The notes under the pieces: generated by a model
The model's database searches: none
The model's input: the letters and a program-made list of their open reading frames with translations, nothing else
What the model was told of the DNA's origin: nothing
Shown: positions 25,456-34,305 of the stretch, in pieces
Position numbering within the stretch: the first letter of the stretch is position 1
Layout: the number at the start of each line of letters is the position of its first letter
Program-made: the position numbers and the translations under genes
NCBI RefSeq assembly: GCF_042684865.1
Contig: NZ_JBHUML010000002.1
Span: 1,736,001-1,800,000, forward strand
Direction of reading: 5' to 3'
Source: Salibacterium lacus
GTDB taxonomy: Bacteria; Bacillota; Bacilli; Bacillales; Marinococcaceae
Length of the DNA stretch: 64,000 nucleotides

Positions 25456-26445
25456 TTATTTACCGTATCCATCCCGATGTGTCCGAAACCAATCCCAAGC
25501 GGTTTGAATCATCGTATCTAATCCCGCGTACTCTGGCTCCCATCTGAGCTCCTTGATCACTTTTTCTGAGGATGCAACAAGCTGAGCAGGATCGCCGGGC
25601 CTACGTGGAGCTACTTCAGCAGGGATGGGATGAGCGGTAACTCTTCGTGCTGTATCAATAACCTCTTTCACGCTGAATCCTCGTCCGTTTCCCAGGTTAT
25701 AGATCGCGCTCTTCCCATCATTCGCCAATTTTTCAATAGCAAGAAGGTGTGCATCCACTAAATCATTGACATGGATATAATCACGGATACATGTCCCATC
25801 TTCTGTCGGATAGTCATCGCCAAAAATCATGATCTTCTCACGCTTTCCTTGGGCAACTTGTAAGACAATCGGGATCAAGTGGGTTTCAGGACGATGGTCT
25901 TCCCCAATCCTGCCATGCGGATCAGCACCTGCCACATTAAAGTATCGGAGCACTACATGCTTAATGTCGTGAGCTTGTTCTGCCCATTGAAGCATCTTTT
26001 CAATAACAAGTTTGGTTTCCCCATACGGATTGGTTGGTACTGCCCAAGCGTCTTCTTGAATCGGTACTTGCTTTGACTCTCCATAAACAGCAGCTGTTGA
26101 GGAAAAAACTATCCGTTTCACTTCATATTTCGCCATCGATTTTAAAAGACAGGTGGCACCGTGAACGTTGTTATCATAGTATTGTAAAGGATTTTCTACA
26201 CTTTCTCCGACAAGGGAATCTGCCGCAAAGTGTATGACTGAGTGGATCTCGTTTTCTTGAAACACGCGATCGAGAAATGCTTGATCACGCAAGTCACCGT
26301 TGCAAAAGGTGACCCCGTCCAAAATCGCCTCACCGTGTCCTTTTTGTAAGTTATCCACTACGACCGCTTTTTCGTTACGATCGAGTAGTTGAGCAACAGC
26401 ATGGCTTCCAATATATCCCGCTCCTCCACATACTAGAACCGTCAT
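25456..26445 (-). CDS. galE: UDP-glucose 4-epimerase
   Basis: A protein of about 329 residues of the extended SDR family that interconverts UDP-glucose and UDP-galactose. The NAD-binding GGAGYIGSHAV is at the start, SSTAAVYGE and the YGETK catalytic pair are intact, and RYFNVAGADPHGRIGEDH is typical of GalE. I take ATG 26445 because GGAGGGGGATAGAGG is directly upstream; a longer frame to 26469 is less likely. It precedes galU-dependent glycosylation genes read in the other order and probably supplies sugar nucleotides for cell-surface glycans. Confidence 0.93.
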   Translation of the reverse strand: MTVLVCGGAGYIGSHAVAQLLDRNEKAVVVDNLQKGHGEAILDGVTFCNGDLRDQAFLDRVFQENEIHSVIHFAADSLVGESVENPLQYYDNNVHGATCLLKSMAKYEVKRIVFSSTAAVYGESKQVPIQEDAWAVPTNPYGETKLVIEKMLQWAEQAHDIKHVVLRYFNVAGADPHGRIGEDHRPETHLIPIVLQVAQGKREKIMIFGDDYPTEDGTCIRDYIHVNDLVDAHLLAIEKLANDGKSAIYNLGNGRGFSVKEVIDTARRVTAHPIPAEVAPRRPGDPAQLVASSEKVIKELRWEPEYAGLDTMIQTAWDWFRTHRDGYGK

Positions 26446-26695
26446 ATCCTCTATCCCCCTCCAAACCATTACTTATATATGAATCTACTTCATCTTTATT
26501 CACAATTTTGAACGTCCAGCCACCAAAATCGGTGCGGAATTTTTAACAATACAAACGTTCCTTCACTATAAATAATCCCCCACAACTCCTTTTTTAGGTG
26601 TGACTAAATGTGATTATCACCTGCAGGAAATCCGAGCTATTTTATTTAGCCGCTTATTCTTTTTAGAACCTCGACTTTCACTTACACCTTCTTCA

Positions 26696-27580
26696 TTACA
26701 TGACACCTTTCTTTTCATTTTCGACAAAGTTTCTTAGCAATGCAAATAAATCTTCATTCAGATCCGAACGTTTCAATCCTAATTCTAGAGTAGCTTGTAT
26801 ATACCCAAGCTTATGGCCAACGTCATAGCGTTCCCCTTCTAATATAGATGCATTGATACATTCATACTCTAAAGATTCTTTTAAGGCGTCTGTTAGTTGA
26901 TATTCGTCTCCAGCTCCTTTTTTCAAATCCCTTAAAAAACGAAAAATAGTTGGCTTTAAAACGTACCGCCCCATGATAGCTAGGTTGGAGGGTGCTTGAT
27001 CTCTGGATGGCTTCTCAATTAAGTCCTCAATAACACAGGGGTTTTGACTTGATTGTCTAGGTTGAATAACGCCATACTTGCTCACATTATCATAAGGAAC
27101 TTCTTGCACCCCCACAACAGATTGATTGGTTCGTTCGAAAACCTCTATCAACTGTTGAATCCCCGGAATAGAACTGTCCATAATATCATCACCTAGAAGG
27201 ACAGCAAATGGCCCATCACCGACAAATTGTTCAGCACATAGAAGAGCATGACCTAAACCAAGAGGTTCTTTTTGACGTACGTACTGTATGGTCGCCATGG
27301 ATGATATTTCAATTATTTCATTCAATTGAGCCTCTTTGTTTTTTGCTTCTAAATGCTGCTCCAATTCAACGGATCGATCAAAGTGATCTTCAATCGACTT
27401 TTTGTTCCTTCCTGTTACAAATAGAATGTGGTCAATGCCTGCTTCTACCGCTTCTTCCACAATATATTGAACCGCTGGTTTATCAACGATTGGCATCATT
27501 TCTTTGGGTTGAGCCTTAGTTGCTGGTAAGAACCGTGTACCAAGTCCTGCCACTGGAATAATTGCTTTCTTTACTTTCAT
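26696..27580 (-). CDS. galU: UTP-glucose-1-phosphate uridylyltransferase
   Basis: A 294-residue nucleotidyltransferase (GalU/GtaB) making UDP-glucose from UTP and glucose-1-phosphate. Signature GLGTRFLPATKAQPKEMMPI at residues 12-31, VDKPAVQYIVEEAV, and GLGHALLCAEQFVGDGPFAVLLGDD are complete. It follows the GtrA gene by 3 bp, so it belongs to the PMT-GT-gtrA-galU unit. UDP-glucose is both the GalE substrate and a likely donor for the glycosyltransferase encoded upstream. B. subtilis calls this enzyme GtaB. Confidence 0.93.
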   Translation of the reverse strand: MKVKKAIIPVAGLGTRFLPATKAQPKEMMPIVDKPAVQYIVEEAVEAGIDHILFVTGRNKKSIEDHFDRSVELEQHLEAKNKEAQLNEIIEISSMATIQYVRQKEPLGLGHALLCAEQFVGDGPFAVLLGDDIMDSSIPGIQQLIEVFERTNQSVVGVQEVPYDNVSKYGVIQPRQSSQNPCVIEDLIEKPSRDQAPSNLAIMGRYVLKPTIFRFLRDLKKGAGDEYQLTDALKESLEYECINASILEGERYDVGHKLGYIQATLELGLKRSDLNEDLFALLRNFVENEKKGVM

Positions 27581-27583
27581 TAG

Positions 27584-27991
27584 TTATCTCTCCTTTTTAT
27601 TTCGGAATACCCATCGATCCGAGAATATAAAGTTCACTCCCATACCACCTAGAGTGGCTATTACCTTTGCAAATACAAGAGCCCATCCAAGGTATTGATA
27701 TCCTAACTGTAATAGTAGGATGGATAAAAGCAACGTTCCTCCGTTGACAACTAAAAACCTGAAGAACTCTTTCTTATTCTTTTTATCTTCTAGGTCAAAA
27801 GTCCATTGCCGATTAATCAAATAACTGTTCACAACACCACAGCTATAAGATATTGCTTGGCAAAGAGCATAGGGAATCCCAACATAGGATAATAGAAAAA
27901 AGATCGTAAAATCTATGAAGGTATTTAATCCTCCTACAAGCCCGAATTTGATAAACTTGCCCAAGTTAACTGTGTTTAAAAAGTGTATCAT
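27584..27991 (-). CDS. GtrA-family membrane protein
   Basis: A 135-residue protein with four hydrophobic helices, opening with KFIKFGLVGGLNTFIDFTIF, the characteristic GtrA start. GtrA proteins are thought to help move undecaprenyl-phosphate-linked sugars across the membrane or to assist the polyprenol-phosphate glycosyltransferase. It overlaps the end of the upstream glycosyltransferase gene by 26 bp, strengthening a functional link. Confidence 0.88.
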   Translation of the reverse strand: MIHFLNTVNLGKFIKFGLVGGLNTFIDFTIFFLLSYVGIPYALCQAISYSCGVVNSYLINRQWTFDLEDKKNKKEFFRFLVVNGGTLLLSILLLQLGYQYLGWALVFAKVIATLGGMGVNFIFSDRWVFRNKKER

Positions 27992-28940
27992 TGTCTTTCA
28001 ATCCATTAATTCCATAAGTTTGTTTAACAATATAAATGGGCCGTCCTTTTGATTCATCGTAAATTCGGCCAATGTACTCTCCTATGACACCTAGAATCGA
28101 TAATACGAAGCCGAAAAATAATAATTGAATAACAATTACAGAAGACCATCCCGTCACGGTGCTGTCTGTAAATAACTTTTGATAGATGACGACGAGCATA
28201 TAAAGAAACCCAGCAAGAGATAATAAGACTCCGGCAAAACTTGCCAGCTTTAAAGGTTTATACGAAAAGGACGTGATCCCATCGAGAGAAAGCTTAAGCA
28301 TTTTTTTAATTGGATACTTGGACTCACCATGCAGACGCTCATCCCTCTCGTATTCAACTACAGTCTGATTAAATCCGACCCAACTAACTAACCCACGTAC
28401 AAACCGATTCTTCTCATGAAGCTGCTTCATCTGGTCACATACCTTACGATCAATCAAACGGAAATCACCCGTATTTACAGGGATATCAATCTCTGTTAAT
28501 GATTTTAATAAGCGATAGAAGAGAAAGGCAGTGGCTCGTTTAAACGCTGTTTCTCCTTTACGTTTTGTGCGTTTTGCATACACCACTTCATAGCCATCTT
28601 TCCATTGATCTGTCATATCCTTTATTAATTCAGGAGGATCCTGTAAATCAGCATCGATGACAATGACCGCGTTCCCATTTGCAAAATCCATTCCGGCGGA
28701 AATGGCCACTTGGTGTCCAAAGTTACGCGAAAACTCGATCAATTTTACCTTTTTATCCCATCTAGCATATTCTTTAATGATTTCTAAGGTAGAGTCTTGA
28801 CTCCCGTCATTTATAAACAAGAGCTCATAAGACTCTCCTATTTCATCCATGACTTTTTTCAAACGACGATACGTTTCTTGAATCACTTCTTCTTCGTTAT
28901 ACATAGGAATGACAACGGAATATTGAACTTGGTCACTCAT
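27966..28940 (-). CDS. Polyprenol-phosphate glycosyltransferase (YkcC/DPM1-like)
   Basis: A 324-residue GT2-family enzyme. The nucleotide-sugar domain has VVIPMYNEEEVI, the DXD-type VIDADLQDPPEL and NTGDFRLIDRKV. Two C-terminal helices (about residues 230-300) anchor it in the membrane. It should transfer a sugar from a UDP or GDP donor to undecaprenyl phosphate, providing the lipid-linked donor for the PMT-family transferase encoded just upstream (8-bp overlap). The pair resembles YkcC/YkcB of B. subtilis. Confidence 0.9.
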   Translation of the reverse strand: MSDQVQYSVVIPMYNEEEVIQETYRRLKKVMDEIGESYELLFINDGSQDSTLEIIKEYARWDKKVKLIEFSRNFGHQVAISAGMDFANGNAVIVIDADLQDPPELIKDMTDQWKDGYEVVYAKRTKRKGETAFKRATAFLFYRLLKSLTEIDIPVNTGDFRLIDRKVCDQMKQLHEKNRFVRGLVSWVGFNQTVVEYERDERLHGESKYPIKKMLKLSLDGITSFSYKPLKLASFAGVLLSLAGFLYMLVVIYQKLFTDSTVTGWSSVIVIQLLFFGFVLSILGVIGEYIGRIYDESKGRPIYIVKQTYGINGLKDNDTLFKHS

Positions 28941-31059
28941 TGTTCTCTTCTCCTTCCGATAATGTTACTTTATATAAAGAGTTAGATCCTTCAGATCCGC
29001 CAGGCCCTTGACTTTGCTCATCGGAATCATTTGTACTCCATTCTTCAGCTGGTATCTCTTGTCCATTGTCCATAATCCATTCCGACACTTCACTGCCACC
29101 TCTACCGAATCCGCGTTCAGATAATAAGAAATATTTAACCTTACCTTCAGAGACCAACTCTTCCATTTCACTGACGCTGTAGACAGGATCTCCTCCAGAG
29201 AAGCCTCCCATAATAATGACGGACTCGTCTTTATCAATAATGTAAGGGGCTGCCACTGTGTAACTGATTGTAGCAAATAGATATTCTTCATCCGTCTGGT
29301 TCTCCCTTAAATAGGTTAAGGTTTTCTCATCAAGGCTCTCTTCCTGTTGTCCCCCCATCATCGGGGTACCGCCTCTACCAGGAGACATTCCTTCATCCAT
29401 ATATCCCTCTTCCTCTAGACTCGTTGAAGGGTCAGGCATTTGTCCGTCTTGCGTTCTCCCCCCCTGGGGCATACCCATACCACCTTGTGGACCAGCTTGA
29501 GGGAGCATGCTGTTTCCACCATAAACAATCGGCGTAGCCGCCCAATAAAGTGGCCCTACTAACAAAACAAGAATAAACATCACACCTAAAGGTTTCATGG
29601 TTACAGCCTTTATTTTAAGAATAACTAAGGTCAGGAAGACGGCTACACTTATAACAAGGACTCCGATGGACCATTCTTGTCCAATAACATCGTTATAAGG
29701 TTTCATGGTATACCAATGGAAAATTGCTGTAACAAGAATCGCAAAAGGAAAGATCCATCCCCGCCATCCATTTCTGCTACAATAATCCTGGAAGATTTGT
29801 ACTGCTCCACTCCCGAATAATGCTGCTATAGGTGGGGCGAGCATAATTAAATAATAATGGTGGAAGAAACCTGCGATACTAAAGAAGCCTGCGACAGGAA
29901 CGAGCCACGCTAACCAAAAAACAACTTCTTTCGTTCTCTGTCTCATCTGTCTAATTGGATCTCTTGACATAAGACTTATGCTTGCCAATAAAACAAATGG
30001 AAGAAGCCAGCTGGCTTGACCAGATAGACTCTGTTTAAATAGCCTTAATGGCCCTTCTTCACCGGTACCAAACATACCGCCTGGTCCTCCTCCTCGAGGT
30101 CCGTTTTGCATATTCGGCCCTCCTGCTCCAGGTCCTCTTTCGTTCGTTCCATCTGGCAGTTGCTGACCTTGATCACCTTGGTCTTGAGAAGGCATTCCTT
30201 CCGGTAAGGCTCTGTCATTAGTTCCGCTTTGATTCCCAGGAGAGCCCCCACCAGTGGGATTGCCCCCTTGATTGCCAGTCAACCGGGAAATACCGTTGTA
30301 ACCAAAGGCGAGCTCAAGTACAGAATTGATTTCACTACTGCCTACATAGGGACGTTCATCTTCTGGAATACTATCTACAATGACTGCCCAAGATAAAGAA
30401 ATAACGATAAGCACGGCTGTAGCCCCTGTCACAATGCCGAGTTTCTTCTTCCAATTCACCTTAACTGCTAACCAATAGAAAAGGTAAAAAGCGGGAAGTA
30501 CCATGTAAGCTTGGAGCATTTTCATATTGAAGGCTACTCCCACAAGAGCAAAAGCTCCCATCACCAGCCACATATTTTCTTTTTTTACTCCACGGAATAA
30601 AAGCGATGTTGCCAACAACAGGGTGAAGACAAGCATACTGTCAATATTATTCGTCCGACTGACTGCCACAGCAATTGGCGTTATAGCCATGGCTAGAGCA
30701 GCTAATCTTGCCGCTAACGTTCCAAAGGATGGTTTGATCAAAAAGTATATGAGCAGTACTGATCCAATCGCAGACAAAGCCTGCGGGAGAATGACGCTCC
30801 ACCCCTCTAATCCGAATATTTTTGCACTAATTGTCTGAATCCAAAACGTCACTGGCGGCTTGTCTAATGTAACTGAGCCCGCTGAATCCAGAGAGGCAAA
30901 AAAGAAATTATAAAAACTTTCCATCATGCTGCCTACCGCTGTTGTATAGTAGGTATTTACATATTGATCTGTCCAAATGTTGTACATGGTTAGAAATGCC
31001 GATAACATAACAATAAAGACTAAAGGCAAATCTAATCGATGGAACCATCTCTTTCCCAA
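28933..31059 (-). CDS. PMT/ArnT-type membrane glycosyltransferase (YkcB-like)
   Basis: A 708-residue polytopic protein. The N-terminal loop contains DKPPVTFW and the PMT/ArnT acidic pair region (TNNIDSML), followed by about 11 hydrophobic helices. Two Gly/Gln/Pro-rich extracytoplasmic stretches (about residues 262-330 and 535-585) are low complexity, and the C-terminal domain is soluble. It should transfer sugar from a polyprenol-phosphate donor to a surface acceptor. The start is TTG 31059 with GGAGTGATCG nine bases upstream. A 42-bp palindrome lies 46 bp before the gene. Confidence 0.88.
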   Translation of the reverse strand: MGKRWFHRLDLPLVFIVMLSAFLTMYNIWTDQYVNTYYTTAVGSMMESFYNFFFASLDSAGSVTLDKPPVTFWIQTISAKIFGLEGWSVILPQALSAIGSVLLIYFLIKPSFGTLAARLAALAMAITPIAVAVSRTNNIDSMLVFTLLLATSLLFRGVKKENMWLVMGAFALVGVAFNMKMLQAYMVLPAFYLFYWLAVKVNWKKKLGIVTGATAVLIVISLSWAVIVDSIPEDERPYVGSSEINSVLELAFGYNGISRLTGNQGGNPTGGGSPGNQSGTNDRALPEGMPSQDQGDQGQQLPDGTNERGPGAGGPNMQNGPRGGGPGGMFGTGEEGPLRLFKQSLSGQASWLLPFVLLASISLMSRDPIRQMRQRTKEVVFWLAWLVPVAGFFSIAGFFHHYYLIMLAPPIAALFGSGAVQIFQDYCSRNGWRGWIFPFAILVTAIFHWYTMKPYNDVIGQEWSIGVLVISVAVFLTLVILKIKAVTMKPLGVMFILVLLVGPLYWAATPIVYGGNSMLPQAGPQGGMGMPQGGRTQDGQMPDPSTSLEEEGYMDEGMSPGRGGTPMMGGQQEESLDEKTLTYLRENQTDEEYLFATISYTVAAPYIIDKDESVIIMGGFSGGDPVYSVSEMEELVSEGKVKYFLLSERGFGRGGSEVSEWIMDNGQEIPAEEWSTNDSDEQSQGPGGSEGSNSLYKVTLSEGEENNE

Positions 31060-31104
31060 GAACGATCACTCCTTACGTTCAATTTGATAATAATTCCACT
31101 ATGA

Positions 31105-31146
31105 AGATTTTAAGCTAATATTCAAATGAATATTAGCTTAAAATCT
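31105..31146. repeat. Perfect 42-bp palindrome between the PMT gene and a broken regulator gene
   Basis: Two exact 20-bp arms (AGATTTTAAGCTAATATTCA and its complement) flank AA. Divergent genes begin 46 bp to the left and 81 bp to the right. It has no G/C-rich stem or long T-tract, so it is more likely an operator or cruciform-prone site than a simple terminator. Confidence 0.85.
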
Positions 31147-31226
31147 GCTGAAAATTGCACGATTATCAAAAGTAAAGATTTATAATTAGAAATATAAAGG
31201 AAATCATTGGGAGGACTAGATAAAGC

Positions 31227-31741
31227 ATGGATAAAAAAGATATCAGTATTAATTGTTGACGATGAGGAACATATCTTACACTTATTAAAACTCGGTCTGA
31301 TCAATGAGGGGTATGAAGTAGAAACCGCTACTGAGGGAATGAAGTCACTTCAATTAATTAAAGAATTTCATCCACACGTAACTATTCTTGATACTATCAT
31401 GCTTGGTATGGATGGGTTTAAAATATGTCGTTTAATCAAAAAAACAGGCATACCTACTTCAGAAAATATACTTACAGCTGGAGATGAAGTAACTGATAGA
31501 ATAAAAGGACTTAATGATGGGGCAGATGATTATCTTGTTAAACTCTTTAGCTTCGAAGAATTGCTTGCAAGAATCCAAGCTCGACTCCGAAACCAGTTCC
31601 CGGATATGTTTAGTGAAGTAAAGCACGGACCTTTTACAATAGATAACAGAAGGAAAGAAATAAGCTATCACGAAAAACTTTTGAGCCTTTCACCAACGGA
31701 ATATTACCTTCTTAAGTATTTGATTCTTAACCATGGGATGG
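31227..31741 (+). pseudogene. Broken OmpR-family response regulator, paralogue of 24069-24758
   Basis: A receiver domain and the beginning of the winged helix closely resemble the intact regulator at 24069, sharing for example SFEELLARIQARLRNQFPD and the phospho-acceptor context. Three kinds of damage are seen. A frameshift in the A-run just after ATG 31227 (GGGAGG upstream) separates MDKK from ISVLIVDDEEH. The conserved LVKPFS has become LVKLFS. The gene stops at about 31741, where transposase sequence begins, removing the DNA-recognition half. It cannot be a working regulator. Confidence 0.85.
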
Positions 31742-32171
31742 TACGAAGTTTGTGATCAAAGGGATAGGAAGCTCCCTCTGTCGGTTCCAAAGCCTGTGAC
31801 GAGGGCTTGGTTTTTGGACAGATGCTGTCATCGATGATAAGCATGAAAGGATCCATCTGCTGAACTTGTTGATAGATAGACCTCTGCAGCTTTCGCTGAA
31901 CGCCCTGCTCGTTCCACTGTCCATATTGAAAAAATCGCGTTACCGATGGGAGATGGCGCTACCAGAAACTGCTGTTCCGTAGTACTGTTATACCTCCATT
32001 CCGCCGCTCTTGAATCATACCCTGCAGAAGATGGGAAAGGTGCTGATATGCAGGCTTTGGTACATGGAGAGACACATTAATATGATTTAAGAAATGGTCG
32101 ATAGATGATGACTGTGCTACAGTAGACATATGGTAGAACCCCTCTGTGTACGTGTTTGTCAGCGCATCCAT
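31742..32171 (-). mobile_element. DDE transposase remnant (IS701/IS4-like)
   Basis: On the minus strand from 32171 the frame reads MDALTNTYTEGFYHMST ... HINVSLHVPKPAYQHLSHLL, shifts near 31955, and continues with FFQYGQWNEQGVQRKLQRSI and LIIDDSICPKTKPSSQALE. The last segment contains the first catalytic Asp context of IS701/IS4-type transposases. Everything after PFDHKLRTIP is missing, replaced by the truncated regulator gene. It is a 5' fragment with at least one frameshift and no terminal repeats I could define. Confidence 0.75.
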
Positions 32172-32289
32172 CGCATGAGCAGACTTGGAGGTTCTGTCTT
32201 TTTATGAACATTTATGGAATTTTTTCTATTAATTATGCAACTTCAGAGTGAAATTGATGTTTGTAATTATTGAGTTGGAGGAGATTGGT

Positions 32290-32693
32290 GTGAAAAAGAT
32301 GTTTTACTTTTATCCCTGGTATGTATCATAGGATTATTTGGATGTAAAGCCGAAGGAATGCCGGTTAACCAAGATATAAAACGTGTAAATATAGCATAAT
32401 ATTCTAGTTTTGGAATTTTATATGAAATTTTTTTACTGAGTATTGAAGATAGTAAGAAAATAGAAGACTTCCAAACGTTAATGGAAAGTGCTGAAAAAGA
32501 AGAAATAAAAGTTGATAAACCAACTTATGATATGCAGATTATATATAACGATGACACGAACCGAGGTTTACTTTTATCTCAAAACAAGAATGGAAAGCTG
32601 ACACTAATGTTTATCGGCCATGAAAAAAATGTCTATGTTGCAAATTCCAAATCTTCAGGAAATGTAGTGGAAATTTTGAACAATTTGGATTAA
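32290..32693 (+). pseudogene. Decayed lipoprotein gene
   Basis: A GTG at 32290 opens VKKMF; after a frameshift near 32300 a lipoprotein signal follows (LLLSLVCIIGLFGCKAEG, lipobox LFGC). The frame then hits TAA at 32397 and resumes as SFGILYEIFLLSIEDSKKIE and MESAEKEEIKVDKPTYDMQI to 32693. One frameshift and one in-frame stop separate the export signal from the soluble domain. The downstream 70 codons could only be expressed as a cytoplasmic fragment from ATG 32481. Family not recognised. Confidence 0.7.
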
Positions 32694-32725
32694 CTCTTTG
32701 ATGAATGTGCCAATAACCGGGACCA

Positions 32726-33901
32726 TTATTCCCGGCTTTTAAAATAGCGGGCAATACGGATGGCAGCTTCGCGTAAGTGTTTTTCATCGTTCAACAGACC
32801 CACACGTATGTACCCTTCTCCCTGCTCTCCAAAACCACGTCCGGAAGCGACAGCCACGTGTTCATTTTTTAGAAGAATGTCTGCGAAAGTATTTGACGTA
32901 TATCCCTGCGGCACGGGAAGCCAGACAAAAAAGGTGCCGGATGGGGCTTCTCCCTCCCAGCCCTGTTCTCTAAGTGCTTCCACAAAAATGTTCCGCCTCG
33001 ATTCATATGTACGGACAAGATTCCAAACCGGCTCCTGATCCATGGTCAGTGCCCGGGCAGCCGCTTCCTGAATCCCTCCGAAAAGACTGACATGCAAATG
33101 GTCCTGAATCATATTCAGTGCTTCAATCACTGACGGATTTCCAACAGCTGCCGCGACCCGCCATCCTGCCATATTATACGTTTTGGATAATGTATACATT
33201 TCCACGCCGACCTCTTTGGCCCCTTCCGCCTGTAAAAAGCTCGGCGGCCGGAAACCGTCATACCCGATAGCCCCATACGCGAAATCATGAACGACACATA
33301 TCTGATGCCGGGCAGCCGTGTTTACCGTTTCTTCGAAGAAAGTGATGTCTGCTGTAGCTGCCGTCGGATTATTGGGGTAATTTAAAAACATCAGCTTTGC
33401 TTTATCCAGTGTTTCCTCGTTGAGTTCGTTATAATCCGGCAGAAAATGATTCTCCTCCCGCAAAGGCATGTTCACCGTTTCAGCGCCGGCAAGCGCCGTA
33501 CCTGACCAATAATCCGGATAACCCGGGTCCGGCAGCAGCGCCGTATCTCCTTCATTCAAAAAGCATTCGCTGATTTCCACCAGTCCTGTTTTGGCTCCGA
33601 ATAACACGGCAACTTCGGATTCCGGATCCAGTGTCACACCGTACTCTCTGCTGTAAAAGTCAGCAACGGCCTGTTTCAGCTCTTTTCTCCCCCGGAATGG
33701 GGAATATTTGTGATGCTCCGGCTTTTCTGCCGCTTCCTGCAATGCTTCAACTACAGCAGCAGGAGCGGGTAGATCCGGGTTGCCCTGTCCTAAATTAATA
33801 ACATCTATCCCTTCGTCCTTCATTTGTTTGACCTGCTGCACCAGACCTGCGAAAAACTGATCCGGGAGCCGTTTAAGTTTCATTGAAGGTTCAAATTGCA
33901 T
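32726..33901 (-). CDS. mtnE: Pyridoxal-phosphate aminotransferase, MtnE-like
   Basis: A 391-residue class I/II aminotransferase. The PLP lysine lies in TLSKTYNMAGWRVA; NYPNNPTAA and VVHDFAYGAIG supply cofactor-binding residues. The sequence resembles YkrV/MtnE of Bacillus, which converts 2-oxo-4-methylthiobutyrate to methionine using glutamine in the methionine salvage pathway. The divergent neighbour at 34306 looks like MtnU, the amidase that removes the resulting 2-oxoglutaramate, as in B. subtilis. AAAGGAGG precedes ATG 33901. No S-box riboswitch was seen upstream. Confidence 0.8.
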   Translation of the reverse strand: MQFEPSMKLKRLPDQFFAGLVQQVKQMKDEGIDVINLGQGNPDLPAPAAVVEALQEAAEKPEHHKYSPFRGRKELKQAVADFYSREYGVTLDPESEVAVLFGAKTGLVEISECFLNEGDTALLPDPGYPDYWSGTALAGAETVNMPLREENHFLPDYNELNEETLDKAKLMFLNYPNNPTAATADITFFEETVNTAARHQICVVHDFAYGAIGYDGFRPPSFLQAEGAKEVGVEMYTLSKTYNMAGWRVAAAVGNPSVIEALNMIQDHLHVSLFGGIQEAAARALTMDQEPVWNLVRTYESRRNIFVEALREQGWEGEAPSGTFFVWLPVPQGYTSNTFADILLKNEHVAVASGRGFGEQGEGYIRVGLLNDEKHLREAAIRIARYFKSRE

Positions 33902-34305
33902 GTTCTGCTTTCCTCCTTGGGTGCATCATTTCTTTTATTCTATCACAACAGGCATGTACCGAGTATTTTCCGGGAAATATGCGTTCTTTTTCTCTTTTCT
34001 GCTGTCGATTCACACAGATTGATATAAACGACAAACATGAAACAACAGAAATATGCGCGTATTAACGTTCCGATGCAGGATGCATAACAAAACTCCCGAA
34101 CGATTTCCTGAAGAATCGTTCGGGAGTTTTATATCTATCAATAGTTTTGGCCCACACTCTTTTTGTATATATCGAACCTTTTGCTGGAAGACAGGTGCGG
34201 CTACGGGGACATTCGTTTTTCCAAGTTCCTTTGGCATTATAAACAGCTATGCTTTTTCGTCTTTTCAGCGTACAATGATAGGCAGATGAGTAAGGAGGTT
34301 ACCGT
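33902..34305. other. Divergent intergenic region between mtnE and mtnU
   Basis: About 400 bp without a gene. It contains the strong hairpin at 34089-34130 and must hold both promoters. The conserved S-box (SAM riboswitch) helices common upstream of methionine genes were looked for and not found. Confidence 0.5.
34089..34130. terminator. Strong hairpin of the ACGATT family
   Basis: AAAACTCCCGAACGATT (34089-34105) pairs perfectly with AATCGTTCGGGAGTTTT (34114-34130) around an 8-base loop. Its place between two divergent genes is odd for a terminator; either it caps a lost gene or it is a small dispersed repeat. Confidence 0.75.
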
